From contig NZ_AP025281.1 in NCBI RefSeq assembly GCF_024347195.1, forward strand, positions 1,984,001-2,048,000: DNA of 64,000 bases, read 5' to 3'. Of this stretch, positions 16,973 to 26,047 are shown one piece after another (positions within the stretch are counted from its first letter, which is position 1; each line of letters begins with the position of its first letter). Made by a program: the position numbers and the translations under genes. The DNA comes from Aliamphritea hakodatensis. Lineage in GTDB: Bacteria > Pseudomonadota > Gammaproteobacteria > Pseudomonadales > Balneatricaceae. The notes under the pieces are model-generated. The model worked only from the letters and a program-made list of their open reading frames with translations, searched no databases and had not been told where the DNA came from.

Positions 16973-18439
16973 ATGCTGGCAGTGGCATATGCAGTGTACC
17001 TGGCACTATTGGTGCTGATTGGCTATCTGGCGTTCCGGCGTAACGAAGATCTGTCGGATTATCTTCTGGGCGGCCGGAGTCTTGGTGCCTGGTCCTGCGG
17101 TTTAAGTGCCGGTGCCAGTGATATGGGGGCCTGGCTTGTACTGAGTTTACCCGGTCTGGCAATGACCACCGGGTTCCATGTGCTCTGGCTGGTGGCGGGG
17201 TTGCTGGTGGGCATGTGGCTCAACTGGGTTTTCGTGGCACGCCGCTTGCGGGTGTACTCTGAACTGGCAGGGGATACTCTGACAATTCCTGCCTATCTTG
17301 ATAATCGTTTTGAAGATAACAGTCGGCTGATCCGGCTGATTGCTGCCCTGTTTATTCTCGGGTTTATGTTGCTCTATACCAGTGCCGGTTTGCTGGCGGT
17401 AGGGCAATTGCTGGCCGGTGTTTTTGGCTGGGACCTGCGGATCGCAATTATTCTTGCCGCGCTGGCAGTGGCTTCGTATACCTTGCTGGGCGGGTTTCTG
17501 GCGGTATCATGGAGTGATGTCTTTCAGGCATTGCTGGTGCTGGCTGCCTTGCTGGCAGTGCCGCTGGCAGTGATTGATGATCAGGCGCATCTGGCGGCAA
17601 GCTTCAGCGCTCTGCAGGCGGCTAATCCTGCGATGGTAGACATATTCAGTAACCCTGAAGGGCAGGCGATTTCAGCCATTGGAATCATTTCCCTGACGGT
17701 GTGGGGGCTGGGGTATTTCGGTCAGCCCCATGTGCTGGCGCGTTTTCAGGCGATTTCGTCAAAGAATAAAATTATCTGGGCACGTTATATCGCCGTCAGT
17801 TGGGCGGCGCTGGTAATGGTCGGCGCCTGCCTTACCGGTTTGCTTGCACTGATTACGTTACCGGATTCGTTCACGGATACCGGCGGCGTGCTGACTGCTA
17901 TGCTGAATGCGCTGTTCAGCCCCTGGGTAGCGGCATTATTGTCGCTTGCGGTACTGGCGGCAATTATGAGCAGTGTGGATTCTCAGCTGATGGTGGCGGC
18001 GTCGACCGTCGCCGAGGACTGTAACGCCCTGTTTTTTGACCGGGAAGCTGATGATGGTCTGAGTGCTGATATCGGGCGCTTTGCCGTCCTGCTGCTGGTG
18101 GCACTGGCCGCCTGGCTGGCGATCGGTAAACAGGCAGATATTCTGGAATATGTTGCCTATGCCTGGGCAGGGCTGGGTGCTACTTTCGGGCCGGTGATGC
18201 TGTTGTCTCTGTACTGGCCGCTGATGAACCGTGCCGGGGCTGTGACAGGTATGCTGGCCGGCGGGATGACGGTTGTGGTCTGGCGGCAGATGGAAGGTGG
18301 CTGGTTTGAGCTGTACGAGCTGCTGCCGGGAATTGTGGCAGCAACGCTGGTTGCGATTCTGATGAGTAAGCTGTTTGGTCCCCCCAGTAAGTCAGTACGC
18401 TGGATGTTTGCTAAAGTTCAGGTAAAGCTACGGGACTGA
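16973..18439 (+). CDS. putP: Sodium/proline symporter PutP
   Basis: PutP takes up proline with sodium across the inner membrane. The 488-residue protein has the many transmembrane helices of the solute:sodium symporter family. The early segment with DYLLGGRSLGAW, SAGASDMGAW and the conserved GLGYFGQPH region match PutP rather than other SSS members such as acetate or pantothenate symporters. GAGGG precedes the ATG. putA lies downstream on the same strand with its own 170-base upstream region, so uptake and breakdown of proline are linked but may be separately started. Confidence 0.93.
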   Translation: MLAVAYAVYLALLVLIGYLAFRRNEDLSDYLLGGRSLGAWSCGLSAGASDMGAWLVLSLPGLAMTTGFHVLWLVAGLLVGMWLNWVFVARRLRVYSELAGDTLTIPAYLDNRFEDNSRLIRLIAALFILGFMLLYTSAGLLAVGQLLAGVFGWDLRIAIILAALAVASYTLLGGFLAVSWSDVFQALLVLAALLAVPLAVIDDQAHLAASFSALQAANPAMVDIFSNPEGQAISAIGIISLTVWGLGYFGQPHVLARFQAISSKNKIIWARYIAVSWAALVMVGACLTGLLALITLPDSFTDTGGVLTAMLNALFSPWVAALLSLAVLAAIMSSVDSQLMVAASTVAEDCNALFFDREADDGLSADIGRFAVLLLVALAAWLAIGKQADILEYVAYAWAGLGATFGPVMLLSLYWPLMNRAGAVTGMLAGGMTVVVWRQMEGGWFELYELLPGIVAATLVAILMSKLFGPPSKSVRWMFAKVQVKLRD

Positions 18440-18540
18440 TAAGAATGTCTGAATTTTTAATTATTCCTATAATAAGGGAGGAAAATTGGTTTTTGTCTTT
18501 CTAATGACTTAAAAGTTAGATGTTAAATGGTGCTTATCTT

Positions 18541-18546
18541 TATAAT
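18541..18546 (+). promoter_or_regulatory. Possible -10 element of putA
   Basis: A consensus TATAAT lies 64 bases upstream of the putA start in AT-rich DNA. No good -35 hexamer is found 16-18 bases before it, which would fit a promoter that needs an activator. Confidence 0.35.
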
Positions 18547-18609
18547 TTAGAGAAAGCGTCTTTCGTGTTGCAGCTAGAATGATTGCATAATAATTTTAGA
18601 GGTGACCTT

Positions 18610-21600
18610 ATGCATCCGCGTATTCAATCTTGCCGCGAAGCTATCCGTGAACATTATCTGGCTGATGAAGCCGGGGTGATTTCAGACCTTATTGCCAACG
18701 CCCGTCTGACCGCCGCTGACCGTGAGGTCATTTCCCGCAATGCTGCCGATCTGGTACGTAAGGTCCGTACCGGGAGCAGTCCGTCGATGATGGAAAAGTT
18801 TCTTGCAGAATACGGTCTCACCACGAAGGAAGGTGTTGCCCTTATGTGTCTGGCTGAAGCGTTGTTGCGGGTGCCGGATACTGTCACCATCGATGCGCTG
18901 ATTGAAGATAAAGTTGCCACCGGTAACTGGCGTGAACATCTGGGTCACTCTAATTCGTCACTGGTGAACACTTCCACCTGGGCTTTGCTGGTCACCGGAA
19001 AACTGCTGGCGCCCAGTGAAAGCCGTTCACTGGGGCAGACCGTCAAGGGAATGGTAAAGCGTTTAGGCGAGCCTCTGGTCCGTACGGCTGTTGCGCAGGC
19101 GATGAAAGAGCTGGGGCGTCAGTTTGTACTGGGCCGGGATATTCAGGAAGCGACCCGCCGGGCGACAAAGCTGGAAGCCCAGGGGTACTCTTACTCTTAC
19201 GATATGCTGGGCGAAGCGGCCCGTACAGATGCTGATGCGTTGCGTTATCACCGTGCCTACAGCGATGCGATCAGCGCGCTGGCGCAGGCTTGCGTACATG
19301 ATGATATCCGCATGAATCCGGGTATTTCCGTGAAACTGTCAGCGTTACATCCCCGTTATGAATTTGCTAAACGCGAGCGGGTGATGGAAGAACTCGTTGA
19401 GCGTACTCTGAGTCTGGCGGTCCAGGCCAAAGAAGCCAACATGGGTTTCAACATCGATGCCGAAGAAGCAGACCGTCTGGATCTGTCGCTGGATGTTATC
19501 TACGCCGTGCTGGCTCGCCCTGAACTAAAGGGCTGGAGCGGTTTCGGAGTAGTAGTGCAGGCGTTTGGCCAGCGGGCATCCTTTGTGCTGGACTGGCTGT
19601 ATAACTGCGCCGAAGAACTGGACCGTAAGATTATGGTGCGTCTGGTAAAAGGTGCTTACTGGGATGCTGAGATCAAACGGGCTCAGGTGCTGGGTCTGGA
19701 TGGCTTTCCGGTCTTTACCCGTAAGCTGAATTCCGATGTTTCTTACATGTGTTGCGCAGAGAAGTTGCTGGGCATGACTGACCGGATTTATCCGCAGTTC
19801 GCCACCCATAACGCCCATTCTGTGGCGGCTATCCTGCACCTTGCCAGAAATGTTCCGAATGATCAGTTTGAGTTCCAGCGGCTGCACGGAATGGGTGAAT
19901 CCCTGCATGACGCTGTGCTGAAAAATCAGCAAACCCGCTGCCGGATCTATGCACCGGTAGGGGCACATCAGGATCTGCTGGCTTATCTGGTGCGCCGTCT
20001 GCTGGAAAACGGTGCAAACAGTTCTTTTGTGAATCAGATTGTGGATACCCGGATTCAGCCAGAAGATATCGCTGCAGATCCTTTTACCGCCGTTGCTGCG
20101 CTGGAAGGAAAAATTGCCAGCCAGACCATTCCGAAGCCTGCTGATATTTACGGTGCAGCGCGTAAAAATGCGCTGGGCTGGGATATTACCGATCCGCTGG
20201 TGATTGCTGAACTGGATGAGCAGCGGGCCGTCTATAAAGCGCATCAGTGGTCTGCCGGGCCGATGATTGCCGGTGCGGAGCCTGCGGGCAATGCTGCGGC
20301 GGTAATGAATCCGGCACTGGACGCTGATCAGGTAGGCAGGGTTATCAGTGCAACCTCTGAAGATGTACAGCAGGCCATTGCTGCCGCCCGTGAAGGCTTC
20401 AGTGAATGGTCGGCGTTGTCTGCTCAGGAACGTGCTGCCGTGCTGAATAACATTGCCGACGTGTATGAAGCGAATGCGGCTGAGTTTTTCGCGCTGGTGT
20501 GCCGGGAAGCTGGTAAAACCATGCTGGATGCGGTCGGTGAAGTGCGCGAAGCGGTGGATTTTGCCCGCTTTTATGCCAATGAAGCGATACGTATCGGTGA
20601 TCAGCAGCCCGGCCGTGGTGTGCTGACCTGTATTTCGCCGTGGAACTTCCCGTTAGCCATTTTTTCCGGTCAGGTGCTGGCCTGTCTGGCGGCGGGGAAT
20701 GCAGTGCTGGCTAAGCCTGCAGATCAGACGCCGCTGATTGCCGCCCGGGCGGTTGAGTTAATGCATCAGGCCGGTGTGCCGGCGGCGGCGTTGCAGCTGT
20801 TGCCTGGCAGTGGTCTGGAGGTCGGGGTGCCACTGACTTCCGACAGCCGGATCGACGGTGTTTGCTTTACCGGTTCCACTGCAACTGCTCAGTCTATTAA
20901 CCGGGTGATGGCAAAAACGATGGCACCAGAAGCGCCGCTGGTTGCCGAAACCGGTGGTCTGAATGCCATGATCGTGGATTCTACGGCACTGCCTGAACAG
21001 GTGGTACGTGACGTCCTTATTTCGTCTTTCCAGAGTGCCGGTCAGCGCTGTTCTGCATTACGGGTTCTGTATCTGCAGGAAGACATTGCTGAGGGGCTGT
21101 TGGAAATGCTCTATGGCGCAATGGATGAGCTGACGCTGGCTGATCCGTGGGCCCTTTCTTCGGACATCGGACCGGTTATTGATCTGGCGGCCAAGCAGAA
21201 GATCGATGCCCATTGTCAGGCGTTTGCAGAGCAGGGGCGTATGCTCAAGCGTTTATCTGTGCCGGCTGAAGGCCGTTTTGTCGCGCCGGCGGTTATCCGT
21301 CTGGATTCGATCGCTGAACTGAAAGAAGAGATTTTCGGGCCGGTTTTGCATGTTGTTACGTTCAATGCGGAGCAACTGGATGCCGTGGTCGATGAGATTA
21401 ACGCGCAGGGCTATGGCCTGACCTTTGGCCTGCACACCCGGGTGAATAACCGTGTTGAGCAGGTGGTCAGCCGGATTCAGGCAGGCAATATGTATGTGAA
21501 CCGTAACCAGATCGGTGCGGTGGTCGGTTCACAGCCATTCGGCGGTGAAGGCATGTCCGGTACCGGGCCTAAAGCCGGCGGCCCGCAGTATGTTCAGCGT

Positions 21601-22221
21601 TTTAAGCAGGTGGTGCCTTATACCGGTGTTGCGGAACAGTTCGCTGAGGCGGTTTCAGCGCAAATGCTGCAGGCCCTGATTGCAGACGTTAAGCAGTTGC
21701 CTGTCGCAGCTCCTTCCGCTGTGCAGCTGGCCGCCCTTGCTGATGCCTGTCAGTTGCCGCTTCCTGAGCTGGACACAGAGCATTGTATGCCGGGGCCGAC
21801 AGGTGAGCTTAACTTGCTGACCAACCATGCCCGTGGTGTGGTTCTTTGTCTGGGGCCGGATCTGGCGAGCCTGCGTGAACAGTTACTGATGGCGCTGTCA
21901 CAGGGGAATGCGGCGATTGCTGTCGCCCCCGGCGCTGCCCAGCTGGCAGATAGCCTGCCGGAAGGTTTTGCAGTTAAAGGTGTCAGTGGCAGTCTGGATG
22001 AAGTTGCCCTTGTCGGCTGTGAAGGGTTTGCCGCGGTTGCCAGTCAGGCTGAGCCGGCAAAATTGCAGGCATACCGCCAGGCACTGGCTGAGCGGGGTGG
22101 TGCATTACTGCCGCTGCTGACTGAACCGGGTACCGTGGAGCGCTATGTGATTGAGCGTCACCTGTGTGTTGATACAACGGCGGCGGGGGGCAATGCCAGC
22201 CTGATTGCTCAGGTTGAGTAA
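18610..22221 (+). CDS. putA: Bifunctional proline dehydrogenase / P5C dehydrogenase PutA
   Basis: PutA oxidises proline to glutamate: the FAD-containing proline dehydrogenase barrel is in the first 450 residues and the NAD-dependent aldehyde dehydrogenase from about residue 530 to 980. The aldehyde dehydrogenase residues are Glu780 (AETGG) and the nucleophile Cys814 (GQRCSAL). A C-terminal region of about 200 residues follows. At 1203 residues it lacks the N-terminal ribbon-helix-helix DNA-binding domain of the E. coli protein, so it cannot repress its own gene. The ATG at 18610 has AGAGGTG at the right distance; an upstream TTG at 18583 in frame is less likely. A strong terminator follows. 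Confidence 0.96.
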   Translation: MHPRIQSCREAIREHYLADEAGVISDLIANARLTAADREVISRNAADLVRKVRTGSSPSMMEKFLAEYGLTTKEGVALMCLAEALLRVPDTVTIDALIEDKVATGNWREHLGHSNSSLVNTSTWALLVTGKLLAPSESRSLGQTVKGMVKRLGEPLVRTAVAQAMKELGRQFVLGRDIQEATRRATKLEAQGYSYSYDMLGEAARTDADALRYHRAYSDAISALAQACVHDDIRMNPGISVKLSALHPRYEFAKRERVMEELVERTLSLAVQAKEANMGFNIDAEEADRLDLSLDVIYAVLARPELKGWSGFGVVVQAFGQRASFVLDWLYNCAEELDRKIMVRLVKGAYWDAEIKRAQVLGLDGFPVFTRKLNSDVSYMCCAEKLLGMTDRIYPQFATHNAHSVAAILHLARNVPNDQFEFQRLHGMGESLHDAVLKNQQTRCRIYAPVGAHQDLLAYLVRRLLENGANSSFVNQIVDTRIQPEDIAADPFTAVAALEGKIASQTIPKPADIYGAARKNALGWDITDPLVIAELDEQRAVYKAHQWSAGPMIAGAEPAGNAAAVMNPALDADQVGRVISATSEDVQQAIAAAREGFSEWSALSAQERAAVLNNIADVYEANAAEFFALVCREAGKTMLDAVGEVREAVDFARFYANEAIRIGDQQPGRGVLTCISPWNFPLAIFSGQVLACLAAGNAVLAKPADQTPLIAARAVELMHQAGVPAAALQLLPGSGLEVGVPLTSDSRIDGVCFTGSTATAQSINRVMAKTMAPEAPLVAETGGLNAMIVDSTALPEQVVRDVLISSFQSAGQRCSALRVLYLQEDIAEGLLEMLYGAMDELTLADPWALSSDIGPVIDLAAKQKIDAHCQAFAEQGRMLKRLSVPAEGRFVAPAVIRLDSIAELKEEIFGPVLHVVTFNAEQLDAVVDEINAQGYGLTFGLHTRVNNRVEQVVSRIQAGNMYVNRNQIGAVVGSQPFGGEGMSGTGPKAGGPQYVQRFKQVVPYTGVAEQFAEAVSAQMLQALIADVKQLPVAAPSAVQLAALADACQLPLPELDTEHCMPGPTGELNLLTNHARGVVLCLGPDLASLREQLLMALSQGNAAIAVAPGAAQLADSLPEGFAVKGVSGSLDEVALVGCEGFAAVASQAEPAKLQAYRQALAERGGALLPLLTEPGTVERYVIERHLCVDTTAAGGNASLIAQVE

Positions 22222-22240
22222 GGCAGATATTGTTGTCGCC

Positions 22241-22265
22241 AAGCCCTCCCTGTGAGGGCTTTTTT
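22241..22265 (+). terminator. Rho-independent terminator after putA
   Basis: AAGCCCTC and GAGGGCTT form an 8-bp stem with a CCTGT-like loop and a T-run. It lies 20 bases after the putA stop. Confidence 0.9.
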
Positions 22266-22586
22266 GTATCTGTTTAATAAAGTTGCTTGATCTGCCGTGC
22301 AAAAGAGATTTTAATGTCTGCTGCTGAAATCAGTTCAGCAGTTTCTTTTTTGTTTATTCTTATTGGAATCTGAGCGCAATGAAAATGCCGCGTTGCTTTA
22401 ACGTCATTTCATACCGACAAGCCAGCCGCCACATTATGTGGAATCCGGTTGCGTGTCTGCGTGCCTGTACTCTGATTACTGAATAAATCATTTTACAGTT
22501 GCCGCGGGACTTGAAGCGGCGCTGTGAAACCTTTCTCAAAGATTTTCCCGCTTTTGCTTTTTGTCTCCGGCTAAAAGGAGATAGTC
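22266..22586 (+). other. putA-DUF1127 intergenic region
   Basis: About 320 bases without a credible protein gene. It holds a second terminator hairpin (22321-22352), a perfect palindrome CCACAT-T-ATGTGG (22429-22441), a GCCGC/GCGGC hairpin near 22503-22521 and an AAAAGGAG ribosome site for the next gene. The extra terminator with no gene before it suggests a short transcript or a back-up stop for putA. Confidence 0.5.
22321..22352 (+). terminator. Second, gene-less terminator hairpin
   Basis: CTGCTGAA (22321-22328) and TTCAGCAG (22334-22341) form a perfect 8-bp stem with an ATCAG loop, followed by TTTCTTTTTTG. It lies 56 bases beyond the putA terminator. Confidence 0.75.
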
Positions 22587-22814
22587 ATGTTGTTAATTAC
22601 TGTTCTGGCCGGTATTACCGAAAAAGTTAATGGGTTCTTTTCTGCGCGCATCAATGCCCAGCGCCTTGAATACCTGGATGATCACTTATTGCGTGATATT
22701 GGTCTGGCCCGTGAGTTTGGCCGTATCGTCAGCTACGATTTCCGCGATGATGAATTAAGCACTATCCGTGCTGAGAAGGTTCCGGAAGGTGATCTGAAGG
22801 GCGGCGGTGGCTGA
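22587..22814 (+). CDS. DUF1127 small protein
   Basis: This 75-residue protein has the DUF1127 (YjiS-like) core, seen here as LDDHLLRDIGL preceded by an arginine-containing helix. The family consists of small basic proteins, often stress- or growth-phase-regulated; some are linked to phosphate or carbon metabolism and to RNA, but the general function is not settled. AAAAGGAG stands before the ATG. The C-terminus ends in glycines. It sits alone between putA and the converging csiR gene. Confidence 0.85.
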   Translation: MLLITVLAGITEKVNGFFSARINAQRLEYLDDHLLRDIGLAREFGRIVSYDFRDDELSTIRAEKVPEGDLKGGGG

Positions 22815-22908
22815 AGCCGGCTGTCGGCAAAGGAGTTTGCCGGCAGGGTAAATATTCAGGCGCAGGTTCGTCCTGTCCTGTAGCAGGCGGTTTTTGCAAA
22901 CCGTCAGG

Positions 22909-22933
22909 GTGTGGCCGTCTGTGACGGCTACAC
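22909..22933. terminator. Hairpin at the DUF1127/csiR convergence
   Basis: GTGTGGCCGTC and GACGGCTACAC pair over 11 positions with one G.T wobble around a TGT loop, followed by TGTTTTA. It overlaps the csiR stop codon and lies 95 bases after the DUF1127 gene, so it could end that gene's transcript. The T-run is weak. Confidence 0.4.
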
Positions 22934-23611
22934 TGTTTTATCCGGGATTGTCTGGCTTGCCAACAGTGCTTTGCTGGGGCTTAACAGATGTTGTTCAATG
23001 AGTTGGCAGGCGGTGTCACGATCCCGTTTCAGTAATGCCTCAGTGAGCCGGTCGTGTTCTTTGCGGTTGGCGTCGAAGAAGTCGGTCTGCTGCATGTTGC
23101 CGGTCAGCCACAGGTTACGGTAACGGGAGGCTTTCTCGTACAGGGAGCGCCTGACCTCCAGAAGCGTGGGGGAATTGCATCCAGCAACGATCGCACTGTG
23201 AAATTCGTGGTGGCGGCGTTCCCACTCCTGCGGATCTGCTTCCATTGCGGAGCTGAATTTATGCATTTTATGGGCTGCAGCAAGAATGCCGGCCTCCCAT
23301 TCATCATCGCCCTGATCAATTGCCAGACCGACGCAGAGCGCTTCGATCCGTGCCCGGGTCTGATAGATATCGAGCATTTCTTCTTTGCTGATGGGGTGTA
23401 CCCGGAAGCCACGCTGATTCTCAACCACCACCAGTTGTTCGATCAGAAGCTGTGAAAGGGCTTCCCTGAGAGGGCCTACGCCAACGTTATAACGCGCTTT
23501 CAGGCGCGCCATTGCCAGTTTTTCTCCGGGGGCGAAGAAGCCCTGCAAAATATCCTGTTTCAGGTCGCCGACTACACGGCCGGCGCTGTTGTCTCTGTTA
23601 TCACTCTGCAT
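22928..23611 (-). CDS. csiR: GntR/FadR-subfamily (FCD) repressor, CsiR-like
   Basis: This 227-residue regulator has an N-terminal winged helix (about residues 10-75, with GPLREALSQL) and an all-helical FCD effector domain. It is transcribed divergently from glaH-lhgD. In E. coli, CsiR (GlaR) represses csiD (glaH) and releases on binding glutarate; the same partner genes here support the same role. A palindrome AATGTCGACATT lies in the shared intergenic region and is a candidate site. E. coli has csiR at the other end of its operon, so the order differs. Confidence 0.85.
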   Translation of the reverse strand: MQSDNRDNSAGRVVGDLKQDILQGFFAPGEKLAMARLKARYNVGVGPLREALSQLLIEQLVVVENQRGFRVHPISKEEMLDIYQTRARIEALCVGLAIDQGDDEWEAGILAAAHKMHKFSSAMEADPQEWERRHHEFHSAIVAGCNSPTLLEVRRSLYEKASRYRNLWLTGNMQQTDFFDANRKEHDRLTEALLKRDRDTACQLIEQHLLSPSKALLASQTIPDKTV

Positions 23612-23702
23612 GCTGTCTGATCGCTGAAGATTTCAGACGGAAGTTTACGGGATGTAGGGTGTGAGTTAAATATATTAATTTAAAATATTGACGAAAACAT
23701 AA

Positions 23703-23714
23703 AATGTCGACATT
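23703..23714. promoter_or_regulatory. Candidate CsiR operator upstream of glaH
   Basis: AATGTCGACATT is a perfect 12-bp palindrome whose TGTCGACA core fits the TGT-N2-ACA symmetry common for FCD-type GntR proteins. A further half-site-like AATAATGTC lies at about 23737. It is 55 bases before the glaH start. Binding is inferred. Confidence 0.5.
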
Positions 23715-23768
23715 ATTGCATTTCATCGATATAAAAATAATGTCAGTTTTGCTACCGGAGGAAAAAAT

Positions 23769-24722
23769 ATGAATGCCGTACTGCCAGATATGATCGCTAC
23801 GCAGGAGTGCTGCGGATTTACCACAGAGCCGTTTACGGATAATCCGCGTTTGCAGGTTGTCACTATAGAGGCTGATGTGATGCAGCGGTTTGTGGAAGGG
23901 TCGGAACACTGGCCATTGCAGGCACTGGAATACAAACCCTTCCTGCGGTTTGCGATTGCAGACTTTCTGGATGAACTGACGGATAACAGTCTGGCGCCAC
24001 TTCTGAATGCCATCATGCGCAGCCGGGATACCGGGGCATTTCTGCTTAAATATGCAGCGCCTTTAACGGCGCTGGACGGGGCACAGGCAACCGAGCTGGA
24101 CATTAAGTTATCCACGGCGGTATCACATCTGATCGGTGTGCCGAACCATGATGCAATGTATGGTAAGTTTTATGCCCGCTTTACCGTAAAGAATACCGAT
24201 AATTCAGACAGTTACCTGCGTCAGGCCCATCGGCGGATGGAATTGCATAATGATGGTACCTATGTGGATGAGCGAACGGATTTTGTGCTGATGCAAAAGC
24301 TAGGTGAAGCCAATATGGAAGGCGGGGATTCCCTGTTACTGCATGTGGATGAGTGGCAGGAGCTGGATAAATTCTATCATCACCCGCTGGCCAAACAGGA
24401 TATTTTCTGGGGGGCGCCAAAGTCCAAGAACGTCAGCACAAAGGTACAGCATCCAGTATTCTTTGAAGAGGATGCGCAGGGTAAACCGCATATGTTATTT
24501 ATTGATCAGTTTGCGGAGCCGCAGAATATGGCGCAGGGCCGTTATCTCTATGAAATGGGTGAGTCGCTGGAAGCTGATCCGAATTTTATCAGAGTGCCGT
24601 TGCCGGTTGGTTCAATGCTGGTGGTGCAGAATCATTGCTGGCTGCACGGCCGGGACAAGTTTGTCGCCCACCCTGAGCTGAGCCGCGAGCTGCTGCGTCA
24701 GCGTGGCCATTTTTACCAGTAA
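23769..24722 (+). CDS. glaH: Glutarate 2-hydroxylase GlaH (CsiD)
   Basis: GlaH is a 2-oxoglutarate/Fe(II) dioxygenase that hydroxylates glutarate, from lysine breakdown, to L-2-hydroxyglutarate. The 317-residue length matches CsiD. The iron ligands are His160 and Asp162 (LHNDGTY) and His293 (CWLHGRD). CCGGAGG stands before the ATG. lhgD follows after 25 bases and the CsiR-like gene is divergent, which makes the pathway assignment strong. No gabD/gabT or lysine-to-glutarate genes are in the window. Confidence 0.95.
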   Translation: MNAVLPDMIATQECCGFTTEPFTDNPRLQVVTIEADVMQRFVEGSEHWPLQALEYKPFLRFAIADFLDELTDNSLAPLLNAIMRSRDTGAFLLKYAAPLTALDGAQATELDIKLSTAVSHLIGVPNHDAMYGKFYARFTVKNTDNSDSYLRQAHRRMELHNDGTYVDERTDFVLMQKLGEANMEGGDSLLLHVDEWQELDKFYHHPLAKQDIFWGAPKSKNVSTKVQHPVFFEEDAQGKPHMLFIDQFAEPQNMAQGRYLYEMGESLEADPNFIRVPLPVGSMLVVQNHCWLHGRDKFVAHPELSRELLRQRGHFYQ

Positions 24723-24747
24723 CCGCGTGTTATAAGCAGAGAAACAG

Positions 24748-25968
24748 ATGAAATACGATTATCTTGTGATTGGTGGTGGCATCGTCGGAGTATCCACCGC
24801 CTGGCAACTGCAGCAGCGCTTTCCGGAAAAGAAAATAGTGTTGCTGGAAAAAGAATCTGCGTTCTCGCAGCATCAGACTGGCCATAACAGTGGTGTGGTG
24901 CATGCCGGGGTCTATTATGCCCCCGGCAGCCTGAAGGCAAAATTCTGCAAGGCTGGCGTTGCGGCGACTCTGGCATTCTGCCGGGAGAATGATATCCCCT
25001 TTCAGCAGTGCGGTAAGCTGCTGGTTGCCACGACGCCACTGGAAGTGGAACGGATGCAGGCGCTCTACAGCCGCTGTCATGATAATGGTATTGATGTGGA
25101 GTTACTGGATGCCGCTCAGTTAAAAGCTGAGGAGCCGAATGTTGTCGGCCTGGGGGCGATTCTGGTGAATGATACGGCAATCGTTGATTACCGCCTTGTC
25201 ACTGCCCGTATGGCTGCGCGCTTTGAGGCGCTGGGCGGGCATATACGTTTATCCCATGAAGTGACAGCGCTGGAGGAAACCCCGGAATATGTCCGGGCAA
25301 CGGCGAAGCACAATGGGCAGACGGTCACTTTTGACGGTGAATTTCTGGTCGCCTGTTCCGGCCTGATGGCAGACCGGACGACCCGGATGCTGGGCATCGA
25401 CACTAATTTTCAGATCATTCCGTTCCGGGGGGAGTATTACCAGTTGCCGGAACAGTATAACGATGTCGTCAAACATCTGATCTACCCGATTCCTGATCCT
25501 GATCTGCCGTTTCTCGGGGTACACCTGACCCGGATGATTAATGGTACGATTACCGTTGGCCCAAATGCGGTGCAGGGCTGGAAACGTGAGGGCTATGGCC
25601 GGATCAATTTCAGCCTCCGGGATGTCGCAGACATGGTTTGCTTCGGCGGTTTCTGGCGGGTGCTTAAGAAGCATTTCCGTACCGGTTTGGTGGAAACGAA
25701 AAACTCTCTGTGGAAGCCCGGTTATCTGAGGCTGGTGCAAAAATACTGCCCGCAAATCAGCGTAGCAGACTTGCAGCCTTATCCGGCGGGTATTCGTGCT
25801 CAGGCAGTGATGTCTAACGGTGATCTGGTACATGATTTTCTGTTTGCAGACAGCCCCCGCAGCCTCCATGTGTGCAATGCGCCGTCTCCGGCGGCAACGT
25901 CCGCAATCCCAATCGGAGATTATATCTGTGAACAGGTTTTATCCCGTCAGTCTTCCAGCGGCCAGTAA
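24748..25968 (+). CDS. lhgO: L-2-hydroxyglutarate dehydrogenase (LhgD/LhgO)
   Basis: This FAD-dependent enzyme of the DAO family oxidises L-2-hydroxyglutarate to 2-oxoglutarate, passing electrons to the quinone pool. The N-terminal dinucleotide fold VIGGGIVGVSTAW and the conserved TGHNSGVVHAGVYY are both present; the 406 residues match LhgO. It restores the 2-oxoglutarate used by GlaH, so the pair converts glutarate to 2-oxoglutarate with net gain of one C5 unit. It is co-transcribed with glaH. Confidence 0.95.
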   Translation: MKYDYLVIGGGIVGVSTAWQLQQRFPEKKIVLLEKESAFSQHQTGHNSGVVHAGVYYAPGSLKAKFCKAGVAATLAFCRENDIPFQQCGKLLVATTPLEVERMQALYSRCHDNGIDVELLDAAQLKAEEPNVVGLGAILVNDTAIVDYRLVTARMAARFEALGGHIRLSHEVTALEETPEYVRATAKHNGQTVTFDGEFLVACSGLMADRTTRMLGIDTNFQIIPFRGEYYQLPEQYNDVVKHLIYPIPDPDLPFLGVHLTRMINGTITVGPNAVQGWKREGYGRINFSLRDVADMVCFGGFWRVLKKHFRTGLVETKNSLWKPGYLRLVQKYCPQISVADLQPYPAGIRAQAVMSNGDLVHDFLFADSPRSLHVCNAPSPAATSAIPIGDYICEQVLSRQSSSGQ

Positions 25969-26047
25969 TAAAACCTGTCAGGCGTACCGGTTTGTGTTTG
26001 AATAAGGCTACAATAGAGGTATCTGAATAACTTACCAGGGTGGTGTG

